A DNA stretch of 64,000 nucleotides from Branchiostoma floridae (taxonomy: Eukaryota; Chordata; Leptocardii; Amphioxiformes; Branchiostomatidae). Location of the stretch: assembly GCF_000003815.2 (NCBI RefSeq), contig NC_049987.1, positions 14,356,266 through 14,420,265 on the forward strand. The letters are read 5' to 3'. Positions within the stretch are counted from its first letter, which is position 1. Each line of letters starts with the position of its first letter. Below, piece after piece: positions 11,388-23,190 of the stretch. The position numbers and the translations under genes were made by a program. The notes under the pieces are model-generated. The model ran no database searches. It saw only the letters and a program-made list of their open reading frames with translations, and was not told the origin of the DNA.

Positions 11388-12060
11388 GCTGACTCTCGCT
11401 TGTATACAGCTATATCAGCTGAAAGAAAGAACATTGTAAAATTGAAATTTCCTGATGATATCTTATGTATGTATAAAATTAATGGCGATTTTGACACTTC
11501 ACTAAAAGCATATCTGATATGTACATATCCACGGCACGCACCCGCAAATTCAGAACAGAAATCGTTGTCCTAGGCTCCTCCCCGCGGCAATTTAGGACGG
11601 GCCTGAGAAGCGCGATTAAATAAGGCTATCGTTGTCCCAATTCACATGTCAGTGGTAGTTAGAAAGTTTGTGCTCGGGTGTGTCTAACATTGTTCTCCAG
11701 AAGGATTTACAATGTGCCGGTGGTGGACTTTGATCTGTTTACGGTGCATGAATCGCCATTTTCAAAATGACTCCACAGTACATACTCTCCAAGCAGAGGT
11801 TGACTCCCGACTCAACCTCTGCTTGGAGAGTACATGTATTACTCTCCTTAGTGCACAAAGAATGCGGCAGAGCATGCCAACCAACACTGTATGTCACCAA
11901 GCAAACATGTGTAAAGCGACCTCTCAAGCAGAAATGGTCACTATATATAGACAGTAACAGGGAAGTGGCCGTACTACGCCAAGAAAAATTGAAGGGACCG
12001 CGAAGAAATTTAAATCAAATGATGCAAAAAATGTAACCGTCACGCTTTTCGGTACACCGA
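11388..12060. other. 5' flank of NLR copy A, shared with copy B
   Basis: This flank is homologous to 17945-18530 upstream of the second NLR copy. For example, both contain TTTACGGTGCATGAATCGCC. On the minus strand a pyrimidine tract ending in CAG lies about 32 bp before the start codon, consistent with a spliced 5' untranslated exon. Copy A carries a palindromic insertion here (11784-11830) that copy B lacks. No other gene is seen. Confidence 0.65.
11784..11830. repeat. 47-bp perfect foldback insertion with 5-bp flanking repeat
   Basis: Arms 11783-11803 and 11812-11832 are perfectly complementary over 21 bp around an 8-base loop. The insert is bounded by TACAT at 11779-11783 and 11831-11835. 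The homologous flank of NLR copy B has a single ACAT at this position and no insert, so this is an insertion polymorphism between the duplicates. Confidence 0.8.
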
Positions 12061-12074
12061 TATGGGTGAACCGT

Positions 12075-13003
12075 GCTTGGGTCTACATGTGAAATGTGGG
12101 TATTATTTCTTCCGGGTCGACGACATGTTGAGCAGTTTCCCTCAAAATGTATTTGCTCTGACTCCCTTTTTTGGAATTTGAAAACGGTTAACAGTTACCC
12201 CGTAACCCTTCCAGAATTTATTCCATACTATTAAAAATTTGCGGATCATGATCGTAAAGGCGGTGGTTATATAAACTGGAGGCACTAGGCAGACGTCGGA
12301 AGTAAAGAATCCTGACCAATATACACGGAACACGGAAGATACGTCGGCAGAAGACACACTTTTCATGTTCGTGGTCATGCGGTTTGCGAATCGACGGTTA
12401 AAACCTGAACCACACCCACGAACGATCCCAGGAGCAATTAACTCAGGCTTACAACAATCAGAAATATGAAATTGCAGAATTTAAAGGGATTTGGTCACTT
12501 ACCTGTCTGGAAAGTTACTGGTAGAAAAACCTGTTACGGTCCGATGGCGATCGACAGACCTGCTCAGTGTTACTTCCTCGTGATGACGTCAGATCCGGCC
12601 CTAGTTCCTCCGGCCCGGTTTAAACTTTAACAATGTAAATGACCTCCCAACAAACCACCGAAAGAGTAATACATGATGTCTGTGTAAAATGATAATGGTT
12701 TACTTGACATTCAGCAAATGATGAATAGATTCAAATTTGCCATATCGAGGTATGATATTTGGTCGTTAGCCGTTTGCTTGTTGTTCAGAAGAGTTCATTC
12801 ACAAGTGTATTCATCAGACTTGTACACCGGCCACCTGTACAAAAAGTTCTTATTTACTCCCAACCAAATACAGTATTTAACGTTACAGTATGGGCCGACA
12901 TTTAGGTGACCGCCTGGCAACTTCTTCAGATCAGGTAAATAATGCCATTAACGTTAATGACTTGTACTACTTCGCACTGCAGCTAGGTGTCGCCAGTGTC
13001 ACA
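12075..13003. repeat. dispersed duplicate of 39028-40123 (promoter-like), copy A
   Basis: Long colinear similarity to 39028-40123 in the same orientation. Shared words include TCTTCCGGGTCGAC, AACATGTTGAGCAGTTTCCC, GATGACGTCAGATCCGGCCC and GACCGCCTGGCAACTTCTTC. On the minus strand it holds a CRE palindrome followed about 80 bp later by a consensus splice donor (GT at 12502-12501), the layout of a promoter plus a 5' untranslated exon pointing toward NLR copy A. It could instead be a transposon fragment. Confidence 0.65.
12584..12591. promoter_or_regulatory. CRE-like palindrome TGACGTCA
   Basis: A perfect TGACGTCA, conserved in the duplicate at 39614-39621 within a longer conserved block. It lies upstream, in minus-strand sense, of a conserved splice donor. 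A role for CREB/ATF factors is inference. Confidence 0.45.
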
Positions 13004-13553
13004 AATGCAACGTCATACTAGTAACCTTTGTCACTGCATTGAAGAGGTAATCGAAACTTCACCTCACGCCACTATTGTACAGTGTTAATGTTATAAGGGG
13101 TTTGGACCACCCCCATGCAACTAGTGGTAGGGTCCCGTTGTTCATTATTATGGGTTCCATCTAGATGTTGCCAAATAGATTATGCTCCTGACTATGCGCT
13201 CACTGCCATCCTTGAGTCGTCACCGTACGTGTTCCCTCATGTTAACATACTCTGCGTGGTTAGGAATAAAGAAAATTATTGTAGCTATATAAACCGTTGA
13301 CAAAATGAATAACTGAAAGTATAACTAGATCTATTAACTGAACCAAAAGTTATTTCTCCACATAACCATGAAGATCTCATAGTTTTACAGGAGGTTATAG
13401 ACAAGTTTGAGTAGATATAACGGGGCTCCGTTACATCGTTACACAGATATCAATTGCAGCGCAAAATTCTGCGATAAGGTGTGCTTCGGAATTTCATCGT
13501 TTTCCCAGCGAGATCGCTGTAACACCCGTATCTAACGTTTTCGCGTTGCTGCA
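13004..13553. other. intergenic, no gene seen
   Basis: AT-rich sequence between the duplicated promoter-like block and the 3' end of NLR copy B. I see no conserved frame or element. Confidence 0.6.
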
Positions 13554-16500
13554 TTATTTTGTAAAATCCAACTTTTTCAACAATGTTCGGTGCAGTCTCC
13601 TAACCCCCTTCACAGATGCTTGTGCTGATTGGTCATTACTGGAGCTCTGTTCTTGTTGTCTATACTCCGTTGTCATCTTTTGAGTGGAAGAGAATCTAAG
13701 AATTTTGAGAACACTTAGTCTTTCATCAAAGTCCATGCGGTTATCGTCAAAGTCGAATTGGTGCATCTTTTTGCAGTGTTCCACCAGGGCTAGACCTGGA
13801 AAAAATGATTGTAAGTAATCAACGTTAAATGAATATGAAACATTCTGCCAACAACTCTTGCAAAATATGAACAGAACAGTCCGACATTCATTTTTCATTA
13901 CATCTTCACTCCATCATCAGCAAAGGTAAAAGTAAATCCTACCGATTCGATGAATTTCATCCGATGTCATGTTACAATCAAAGACCTTCAGAATCTTCAA
14001 TTCGGACAGAAATGGCAGTATGTTGCAGAAGATGTCACTGGTCCCAGATAGGTCATTTACAGACAAGTACAGTTCCTCCAGTAAAGTCAATGACTCCAGG
14101 GCAGGAAGGATCAGCCGAGCATCCTCTGATTGCATATAGTTCCAAGACAAAACCAGCTTTCTCAAACGTTTTAAATTTGGGAGCTGCCGGGATAGTTGAA
14201 GACTTGGCCGTGTGTGTGCTGGGCCATACCTTCCCAAAGAGGACTGCCGAAGACTTAATTCGACAATAGACGAGCAGACCCCCAACGTGTCTAGGATGGG
14301 TCCGAGACAAAGCCTTCTAGTGTGTACAAGTCGAAGAACTGTCCCGGTTTGTTGTGAGGATCTTTCTCCCAAATTGGACGCGCTGCCGTGTGTATTTGTC
14401 ACACCAGGGAGTCCATCATGCTGTACCTGACAGAGTTTGTCACATTTGATGAGACTAGCCAGAGCACTACATAGGCGCGGGCTTGGACTTGAGAACTGTA
14501 TGACCCTCCTTCGTAGGTAATGCTCAATAAACCCATCCATTTGTCCCCACTCGTAGTAACATAGCAGAGTTATCTCCAGGAAGGTCTGATAGAAAGGTGC
14601 GAGGTCCTTCTGATGAAAGTCAGCTAGGTGTTGGAAGATGACTGCAGCCTTTCTTCCCAGCTTTCCACTTGCAAACATGAGCACATTGTCCATCTCTCTC
14701 ACCTTACGAACGGTGCCGAAACTTTCCTCCAACAGTGTTCTTCCGATTGACTCGTCCTGGTCTGTTACGTAGGATGCGATGTATCGCCCAGAAAAGTATT
14801 CTTGCATTGTCTTGTGAGAAAAAGAGTACTGAGGCGAGGGACGTAACTTGGAAGGGCTGGGTTGCTTATGGAGGAGACCCAATTTGACAAGTGTCGCCAA
14901 ACGTTCTTTGTTACCTTGAGAAATCTCATCCTCATTAAATATTAGCTTACCCTGCATCAAGCCGTCAAATGCGATCTTTTCAACAAACAGAACCGCTGTG
15001 TTGATGTTTGGTGGCAACTTTTCATTATCAAATGGGATATTCTCTCTCACACAGAAGCGTGTGACAAGATAGAGGATGAGCTGATCGTACAAGGGACACA
15101 GCCGGTCACTCAGGAGTAGATCGTCTCTCTCCTCCCACAATATGCAAATGAGAAGCAGAAACATCGGTGTTAACGTTATCCCCGTACTGAGGAAATTACT
15201 CTCGAGTTTCTCCAGTAATCTCTTTGCTTTGGGGACGTTGCCGCCGAAGTATTTGCGAACGTAAGTGCTGACGTTGTCCGGATGGAAACCGTTTATCTCA
15301 AGACGCGTATCCGGGTTCATCATCTTCAACAGGTCGGACGTTCGCGACGGCCTTGTTGATACGATGACACGACTGTCGCGAAGGATCTTACCGCAAAGAA
15401 CCTTGCTGATGTCGTGAGACTCTATCGGATCCCATTCGTCGTAGCCATCGAGGACAATCAGAACGTTCTTATTTGTTTTCAGATACTCTTCGAGGCTGGC
15501 TTTATCAAATGATGCATCTTCCGGAGCCTGTCTTCCGGCAACAGCTGGTCAAAGATGCAGTCAACGAGTGATTGGGGCTCCGCTACCTTTCTTAGCGCTA
15601 CACAGAAGACGAGGTCAAACTCTGACAAGGCTTTGTTTTCACCTCTAGCCCAGTCGACAACTAATTTGAACAGTGTGGTGGTCTTGCCGATACCAGGCTG
15701 GCCTTCGATTAAAACTCGCCGGGGGCAGGGGCAGTCTGACCTGCCGACCAGAGCTTCTGTCACGGACGAAAGAGGTTTGCGGTTAACCGTTCCACCCTTG
15801 GGACTTTGTAGCAGGAGATCTACATCGGTGAAAATGTCATCTGTCTTCATCACGAAGTCTTGGTTCCAAGCCAAGGGGTGCAGCTGGCCCATTTCCTTTT
15901 CATAGTGCAGTTTCAATGCCTTCTGGCACTCTTCAAGTGGGAATGATGACGTATTCATGTCGACCCTTTCTGTAGAAAACCGAAAAATGCATATCAAATA
16001 TTAGCGCCAATTTCTATATTTCTTAAGTATTTGGACACATTTACTTTCTGTATGTAATACAATATAAGATGTATTTACAAATTTTCATACAATGTTTGAA
16101 AAAGATATATTTGTAGTGGCACGAAAAATATCGAGTGTACAGATTTTTTCAGATAACGTAATAAGCAAAATCCGTAATTATTTTAATGATAGTAGTTACA
16201 CGTAACGTATATAATTTTTCGCAGTTAAACATTAACAGATATAAGTGAAGCAAATGGGGGTCTAATTAATATTATATATATATATATATAATCAATTCAA
16301 ATATACCATAATCATATGGTAGTAAATGGTGGGAATTACCTAGTTGTGAAGTCAGTTAATGTATACACGAGTGTACCAAGTGTGCAGATACCAACTTTTC
16401 AATGGTTGGTAAGGTTTTATTTTAGAATTAATATATATCAACTTATATGTCAAGAATCGCCTACCTTCCACAGATGACGGCCCTTCATAGATGTGTACAG

Positions 16501-17944
16501 CCGATTGGGGCCCGATATTGTAGGTTCTGTTGTTGCTACCTTCCTGTTGGGTCCGATAAGCCATGATACTGGTATCTTCTGTTAGATGACAACACAGGGA
16601 AGAACGTGTTAGCTCAGGCGCTTCATGTAAAACTGCCCAACATGTTAGCACACCAGATACAAAGATCAAAGTACAACATTGTAGTTACATGAATTGATTA
16701 CCGGTTTATTACCCTGGACAATTACGTCAGTGATGGAAGCCAAAGGACCAATTCATCCTAATATGCCCAATACTAGTATGACAAATGTACTATAAATGCA
16801 AAAATGACATAGTGTGAGGCTGTATGTCAACAACATGGGAAATGTCACGATATTCCCGATATGATCTACTTGGAGATTCAACGTTACATGGTCGCGTGTG
16901 ATTAAAGAGGTCATAGTCTCTACCAGACTCTGGCCTAGCCGAATAGACATATGGGACTTTGGCAAAGTTAGGAATAAAAGCCTAGTAGAAGTTAATTGGC
17001 CTTAGCGTAATATTGACCCTATTGTTCTTATTTCTAGAGAACAAGGACAACTTTTTACTGTTTTCAACACTTCGAATGTTTCCTTAAATACTAACTGTAT
17101 AGAGGCAAAAACAGTGTAAATGCAGAAATGTTCGCTGTGGTTTTATGTTAGCGGTTTTCGCGATGGCCACTTCACTGCGAACTTAAAACCACCACGAACA
17201 TTTTTCCATTATCATGATTATAGTATGAGACTGCTGTGACAGTGCAGTCTACGGCGCTACCGCGAACTTAAAACCACCGCGAACACTCCATTTTCCCACT
17301 ACCACGAAAACAAATCCCCGCGAACTAAAATGCATTTACAGTATTTCTTTGTCACTTTTTTGACGTCAAGCGACTCCCAAATCGAAAAGATGTTCCTCAA
17401 TTTAAATGTCAACAATGAGTGGAGCGGTCCTTATCATGATGGCTGAAAGAAACCATTGAAGAAGCCCTAATGACTTACTATTAACAGAGGTTGTAGTGTC
17501 ATTTAATGGTGACAATGTGATTTGTTGTTTCATAGTGGCAAACCGTATTCATTTACTTTGCCTGCTTGGAAGAACTGCTGATTCGTCCGGAACTACTTCA
17601 GCAATGATGTCATCAAGACCACCATTAGAATCTGTTGGTTTGTCATCTATGACTATGGGCTGCAAGGCCATTACATCCTGCGTTTCCCCTTCGTTCTCCT
17701 CTTCCCTACACCTTTCATCACTTTGCCAGTGCTGTTGTCTTTGTGTTTGTTCAGGGAGTTCAGGGTTATCCGAAGTGACGTCACTTCCGCCGATAGCACC
17801 TTGCCCGGAAGTTGGATCGGCTGCAGTTGCGCCGCACTCCGGGCCTGCTGTCCTCTGATGCCGGAAACGGTGACGCAATGACCATCGCTTTCTCGGCTTG
17901 TCCGACCGGTTTTGTAGCTGTGACTTGGATTGCCCTTGCCCCAT
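13554..17944 (-). pseudogene. second NACHT-LRR copy, frameshifted
   Basis: The four-exon structure of the neighbouring gene is repeated: 17944-17557, 16578-16465, 15969-13943 and 13795-13554, with conserved splice sites and phases. A 14-bp tandem duplication (TCTTCCGG repeats at 15517-15524 and 15531-15538) shifts the frame between Walker A and Walker B and leads to early termination. Beyond it the original frame is open again through the LRRs. Compared with copy A, exon 3 also lacks about 50 residues in frame after the L-A-P triplet near 14593, and exon 1 is 69 bp longer. The N-terminal M-G-Q-G-Q-S-K myristoylation signal, basic run and acidic tail are kept. Protein identity to copy A is high, so the lesion looks recent. 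A segregating allele or an assembly error is possible. Confidence 0.8.
17111..17342. mobile_element. MITE with ACTGTAAATGC-type inverted ends
   Basis: Inverted ends (left GTGTAAATGCAGAAATGTTCGC, given here only as position 17114-17135; right ending TGCATTTACAGT at 17342) enclose short repeats of GCGAACTTAAAACCACC. It lies in a ~600-bp segment (about 16770-17345) in the flank of NLR copy B exon 2 that has no counterpart at copy A. A single related end is seen at 32409. Confidence 0.6.
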
Positions 17945-18540
17945 GCTGACCCTCGCCTGTAAGCTGTATCATTTGAAAGAAAGAACATTGTAAAATTGAA
18001 ATTTCCTATATCATACATGTATGTATGTATAAGATTGTGTTTTTGACTCTTCACTATTTGATATTTACATATCCACGGTATGCACCGGGATCTTAATAAC
18101 CTTCAAGTCCTTGAAAGAATACTCTTACCTAGTGTTCCTGTGAATCATAGTCTATTATCAATAAGGTTCTTTGGACGATAAATTCAGAACAGAACAGAAA
18201 TCGTTGTCATTTTTCCCTCCCAATTCTTCTGTTAGTAATAATGGTAGTTAAATTTGAAAAAAAAAACTTTTGTGCTCGGTTGTGTCTAAGTTGAAGTCTA
18301 ACATGTTTTCCAGAGGGATTTGCAATGTACCGGTGTTGGACTTTGACCTGTTTACGGTGCATGAATCGCCATTTTACTCCACAATACATGTATTACTGTC
18401 CTTAGTGCACGAAGAATGCGGCTGAGCATGCCGACCAACACTGTATCTTACAATGCAAACATGTGTAAAGCGACCTCTAAAACAGAAATGGTCACTATAG
18501 ACAGTAACAGGGAAGTGGTCGTACCCAAAAATTGAAGAGA
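17945..18540. repeat. 5' flank of NLR copy B, homologous to 11388-11990
   Basis: The duplicated flank of the NLR pair. Homology stops near 18540, and the promoter-like block found upstream of copy A (12075-13003) is absent here. Confidence 0.65.
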
Positions 18541-19415
18541 CCATGACGAAATTTAAATCAAACTAGAGTTCCACGACCCCATACCTTCGCCAAATAATTC
18601 TATATTTTACAACAGCTGTATTAATTGTGGTCGTCATTAATTATGCGAATAAGGTTCTCATTTCCATAAATTATGTAACTTGATAATGTCCTCCACCAAA
18701 CAACAGACGTACGCAATCTATATTAAGAAATACGCCTTTATCACATGTTCTGATAATTTATGCAAATTAGGACCTCATTTGCATATTAATGGTCTACGAT
18801 GTTCACCTGTACATAACCTCCAAATGCTACAAGGAAGACATTTCCGTCATTTACCACAATGACATTATTAGTAAAACACTTTCTCATTAATTATGAAAAT
18901 TTTGTCTTCATTATGCATAATTTATATCTATCAATATTCTTCTCTTTCTCAGTTACAAATTTCACATGTTGCAATGGTCCTATAATGGAACTGAGCGTGT
19001 TTAGACAGATTTCCTGATTAATTATGCAAATTAGATTCTAATTTGCACAATTACTATGTAATTATACAAAGCATCACTGAAGCTATCTACATACCAAAAA
19101 TCATGACAATACGTCAACCCCTTTTTGAGTTATTCCCTTTTAAAGTCTGACACTAAAACCTGCCCTGCAGTTCCAAAACAAGCCGCTAGGGGGCCCAAAC
19201 CTATACCATTTACTCTCGGCATCAAGAGCTGTCTACCACTCAAAAATCATAGCCGCGGCATGTCCAGAACACGAAATATTGAAACAGGAAGTTCCGCTGC
19301 AGTACCGTAACATGCCACTGGGGAGCCCAAAATCTAATCGTTTTTAGGTCTCATCTACCCACATACCAAATATCAATACAATCCATCCAGGCGTACTACA
19401 TACATACAATATATA
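18541..19415. repeat. AT-rich dispersed repeats, no gene
   Basis: Repeated TTAATTATGCAAATTAG-type words are followed by a CTGCAGTTCCAAAACAAGCC block. Related blocks occur at about 22130-22310 in the same sense and 28050-28230 in reverse. It is probably one dispersed repeat family. No coding sequence is seen. Confidence 0.55.
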
Positions 19416-19593
19416 CAATACATACAGTGTGTACTCGTTCCACAGAGATTCCTGAAAATCATACACTGACTACCACACACTCAGTGTACTCGGTCCACTC
19501 AAATAGTCCCCATTGACACACTCTCTCTGAAAGAATTCCGAGAATCATTGACATCATACTCAGTCCACTAAAAGATTCCCGAGATTCATACAC
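19416..19593 (-). repeat. degenerate copy of the ~51-bp satellite
   Basis: About three units of ACTCGGTCCACT, AAAGATTCCCGAGA and CATACACT. This is the reverse complement of the satellite at 33743-33960 and 38746-38945. It abuts the 897-bp hAT-type element. Confidence 0.6.
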
Positions 19594-19601
19594 TACACTA
19601 T

Positions 19602-20498
19602 TAGGCCATGTTGATTTGATTATATGGATGACATCCTCTGGGAACTCCATAACTGATGCGAGCGAGCGAATAAAAAAAAAGTTTGGCCAAAAAAAAAGTT
19701 GCCTCCAGTATGAGATCAAAGTGGCCAGGAAAGTTTAACATAGGACTAAACACACATAGTATGGTATACCAACAGTAAGGTGTAGGGACCAGTACATTAT
19801 ACGGGTGCAAGACATTTTTTTTTCCTTCTTGAACCAATCCGAAAAAAAAACAGTCCTGGAAAAAAATCAGAGTAACAGGTTTCGCCAATTACAAAATGGA
19901 CACACTATGTCGGCAGGCATTTGGGGTCTTACCGGGGGCCAAGAAGACAACAAGAGGAAGTCAAGTAGAGTTTATAGTCAATTGTACCAAGTTTCTACAG
20001 TCAAGGGTACAGAGACAGTTAGCCTTTATTACTTGGAGATGGGATTTTTAAATGCCATTGGGAGTCCAATAATCCACCAAACAGATTCCTTTGTAGCAAA
20101 ACTGACCAATTACCATTGTTTTGAGTATTGCCAGTTCTCAAGTTTCCACAGACAATCAGGTCCAGGTTCAGATCCAGACCTGAAAATGATCCTATTGACC
20201 AGAACGGGACCTGAATTTTCTGTACTGGACCTCCCCCTACCAACAGTAGATTTTTTTTCTTTCTGTCCTTTCACATCTTATTCTTTGACTTTAGATTTAT
20301 TTTGGCATTCTATGGCATTAGACTATGATTAGTTATCTGTTTTCTGATACTTTTTTTCAATCTACAGAATATTTGTGCTCATTTCACAGCTGCTTTGCAC
20401 AATTTAATGTGTGATCGAAAACTTTTTTTTTTTTTTGGAAACGGCCGAAAATTGGTGCGAGCGCGGATGTCATCCATATAATCAAATCAACATGGCCT
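19602..20498 (+). mobile_element. 897-bp hAT-type non-autonomous element, copy 1
   Basis: Terminal inverted repeats of about 35 bp (TAGGCCATGTTGATTTGA and onward) are flanked by the 8-bp target duplication TACACTAT at 19594-19601 and 20499-20506. An 8-bp duplication is typical of hAT transposons. The frame 19805-20332 has no transposase motif. A second copy lies at 49406-50278 and a 3' fragment at about 46640-46867. Confidence 0.8.
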
Positions 20499-20506
20499 TA
20501 CACTAT

Positions 20507-22898
20507 AAAACACGCGGTGTGGTTCACTGAAACTTTGGCGGGAAATCTGAGTCTCTCGTCTGATTGGCTAGCAATGATGTAATAGTCTTGTGCAGCAGCG
20601 ACCCTAGCGGCCAAATATGGTACTGCTGGTAACGCTGTTCTCCGGAAATCGGACTTTACAAAATGCTGCATATCTTCTTTATTATTGGGTGTTGTGTCCC
20701 AAGTAATCTTCCATGGCTAGCAAGTAACATCTAGATAATAAGTAGCATCAATGTGTTTTATTTCATTGAGGTATTTCGCCGAAAACAAGGGCTTTTAAAA
20801 CGGCGTTTCCTACCTATTCATTATTGGCGACGCCTCAGGGGCGGAGCCGTTCTTATAGTACTGCGATTGAGTTGCCAGGAATTCTAAAAATTCCACGCAT
20901 GCATTCCCTAGGGAATTCTTTTTTGCCTACATTTTGCGGGACCGGTCTTTACATAAAGAAGAGAGGAACTCTAATCTTGGGGCATGGAATAGCCACAAGG
21001 TTAGAGTTTGTTTGTGCACACTATTAAACTCTATATTACAGCTTTTTAAAGATATTTCATATTAACTTTCTGCATGTTAATTTAGACCAAAATGTCACAG
21101 CTGCTTGTTGTTGTTTTAGATAGGCTTTCGTATAATGAGTAATGTTACGCCTGGCCCTGTAATTGACAATGGTTCATATAGATGCCGTTTTGAAAACTGT
21201 TTTTGATATGTCAAGTATAAAAGATGCAGAGATGAGATTTTCCTTACATTGGGCACGGTACGGTGGACATTTAACTCAGACTGACCGTGACTACATGATG
21301 CTGGCCTTACNNNNNNNNNNNNNNNNNNNNNNNNNNNNNNNNNNNNNNNNNNNNNNNNNNNNNNNNNNNNNNNNNNNNNNNNNNNNNNNNNNNNNNNNNN
21401 NNNNNNNNNNGTATCATGTGCGTTACCTGAATATTGCTATTTCATTGATTTCTCTTTTTTTTTTTTTGCTTTCATGATGATGTCACATTTGATATTTGTT
21501 GGGATATATCGGTACTCCAATTCATCCGCAACTGGGATTCTTGCTGGCCAGTGAATCCTTCTGTAGACCTGCGGGCTACCTGTGGACACAAATAGACAAA
21601 AACACATAAATAAATAAATGCCATTAATCTGCTTGTTACAATACGTTTTATGCAGGTATGCTCTTCTTGCAGGTCACATGCAAAGTGTGTGAGCCAATTA
21701 TGTTTACAGACTTCATCGATGTTTTAAATGTTGATGGTCATATGTTTGTTAATTGATTATGATAAATTACAATGACTAGCAATGACATATGAACTATATG
21801 TTACCTAGCTCAACAAAATCACAAATACATCGTCCGATTGGGCTTTATATTTCCAGCTTTACGAGACAAGGGGGCCCCAACCCGCCCCACTTTGTCCTGA
21901 CGTTAAACCCTATCTGCTACTCAAATGTCAAGGCCATACTTTGTTCGCGGGACAAGAGATACATTGAAGATTTTTTTTCACTAATCAAACAAATGTTCTT
22001 CTTTTCTGCATAAAGTGTTCATAAAATTTCACTTTGTACACCTACCAAAACGGGATAACATGAAAATCCATTATTTCCGTCTTGAGTAAATCCTCTTCGG
22101 ACAATACATGTATTATTTACAAAAACGACGCTGTAATTCCAGAATTAGCTTCTAGGGGACCTAAACTTATGTCATTTTCATTTCTTCCAAAGCACAAGAT
22201 CTGATGACCACCCACAGTTGTGACCATAGAATATTCAGACATAAGACATCAGAACCGGGAGTTTCGCTGCCGAACCAAAAGAAGCCGCTAGGAGGCTTAT
22301 GAAATTTCATTATTTCCAGTTTTCGTCACACCTGGTCATAACAGCGCGCCAAGTACAAAACCAACCCATCCTGTCGTTCTTGAGTTATTTGTACACAGAC
22401 AAGTAAACACTACTGAATAGGTTGAAAAGGTCGGTCGAACACGATTAAAAGTAGCTGAAACTTTAAATAAACAGATATCCTGAAGTTATCTAGCAAAAAA
22501 ACGACCAAAGAGCAACTAAAAAAATCCAATATCTAAGTGATAATCAATACTTCAGTAATGTTGAGCCAGTAGCAAAATTACAACTGGGTCACTCGCTCGG
22601 ATGACGGCATACAATTTATAAAACTAGTTGAGACAATGGATCACGCTCCAAAGAACATTTACAACGTAAGTAAAAAGAACATTATTTTATTTTAGTCGTA
22701 GCATTAGCGAACGGTCCCTCACACACAAGGGGCACAAGCGGTACTAATAAAGAGATGAGGCAGGCGCGGCCAAGCCGGTATGGTCATTCTGAGCAAAGCG
22801 TTTTGTTTAATAGCGACCACGAAAACCAAAAAGATCAATTAGAGTAAGCCATTTTGCGTAAAAACGTCCATCTGGTCGACTGGGGTTGGATCATTACG
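20507..22898. other. gene-poor interval with a gap
   Basis: Contains the gap 21311-21410. A dispersed motif at 20823-20874 (GGCGACGCCTCAGGGGCGGA, then an ACTGCGATTGAGTTG core) recurs near 51007-51054 and, degenerate, at 57451-57490. The short frame beginning 21163 and running into the gap is not recognisable. No gene is supported. Confidence 0.6.
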
Positions 22899-23190
22899 NN
22901 NNNNNNNNNNNNNNNNNNNNNNNNNNNNNNNNNNNNNNNNNNNNNNNNNNNNNNNNNNNNNNNNNNNNNNNNNNNNNNNNNNNNNNNNNNNNNNNNNNNN
23001 NNNNNNNNNNNNNNNNNNNNNNNNNNNNNNNNNNNNNNNNNNNNNNNNNNNNNNNNNNNNNNNNNNNNNNNNNNNNNNNNNNNNNNNNNNNNNNNNNNNN
23101 NNNNNNNNNNNNNNNNNNNNNNNNNNNNNNNNNNNNNNNNNNNNNNNNNNNNNNNNNNNNNNNNNNNNNNNNNNNNNNNNNNNNNNNNNN
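22899..23190. other. assembly gap (292 N)
   Basis: Run of N. Frames across it are artefacts. Confidence 1.

Noticed and set aside
13917-15329. Stand-alone 470-residue LRR protein
   Set aside because: It is the downstream part of the frameshifted NLR copy; upstream sequence stays in the NLR frame apart from the 14-bp insertion.
16260-16290. TA microsatellite as a promoter
   Set aside because: It is a simple TA repeat in an NLR intron with no other promoter sign.
19805-20332. 175-residue protein
   Set aside because: Lies within the hAT-type non-autonomous element and is not kept intact in the second copy.
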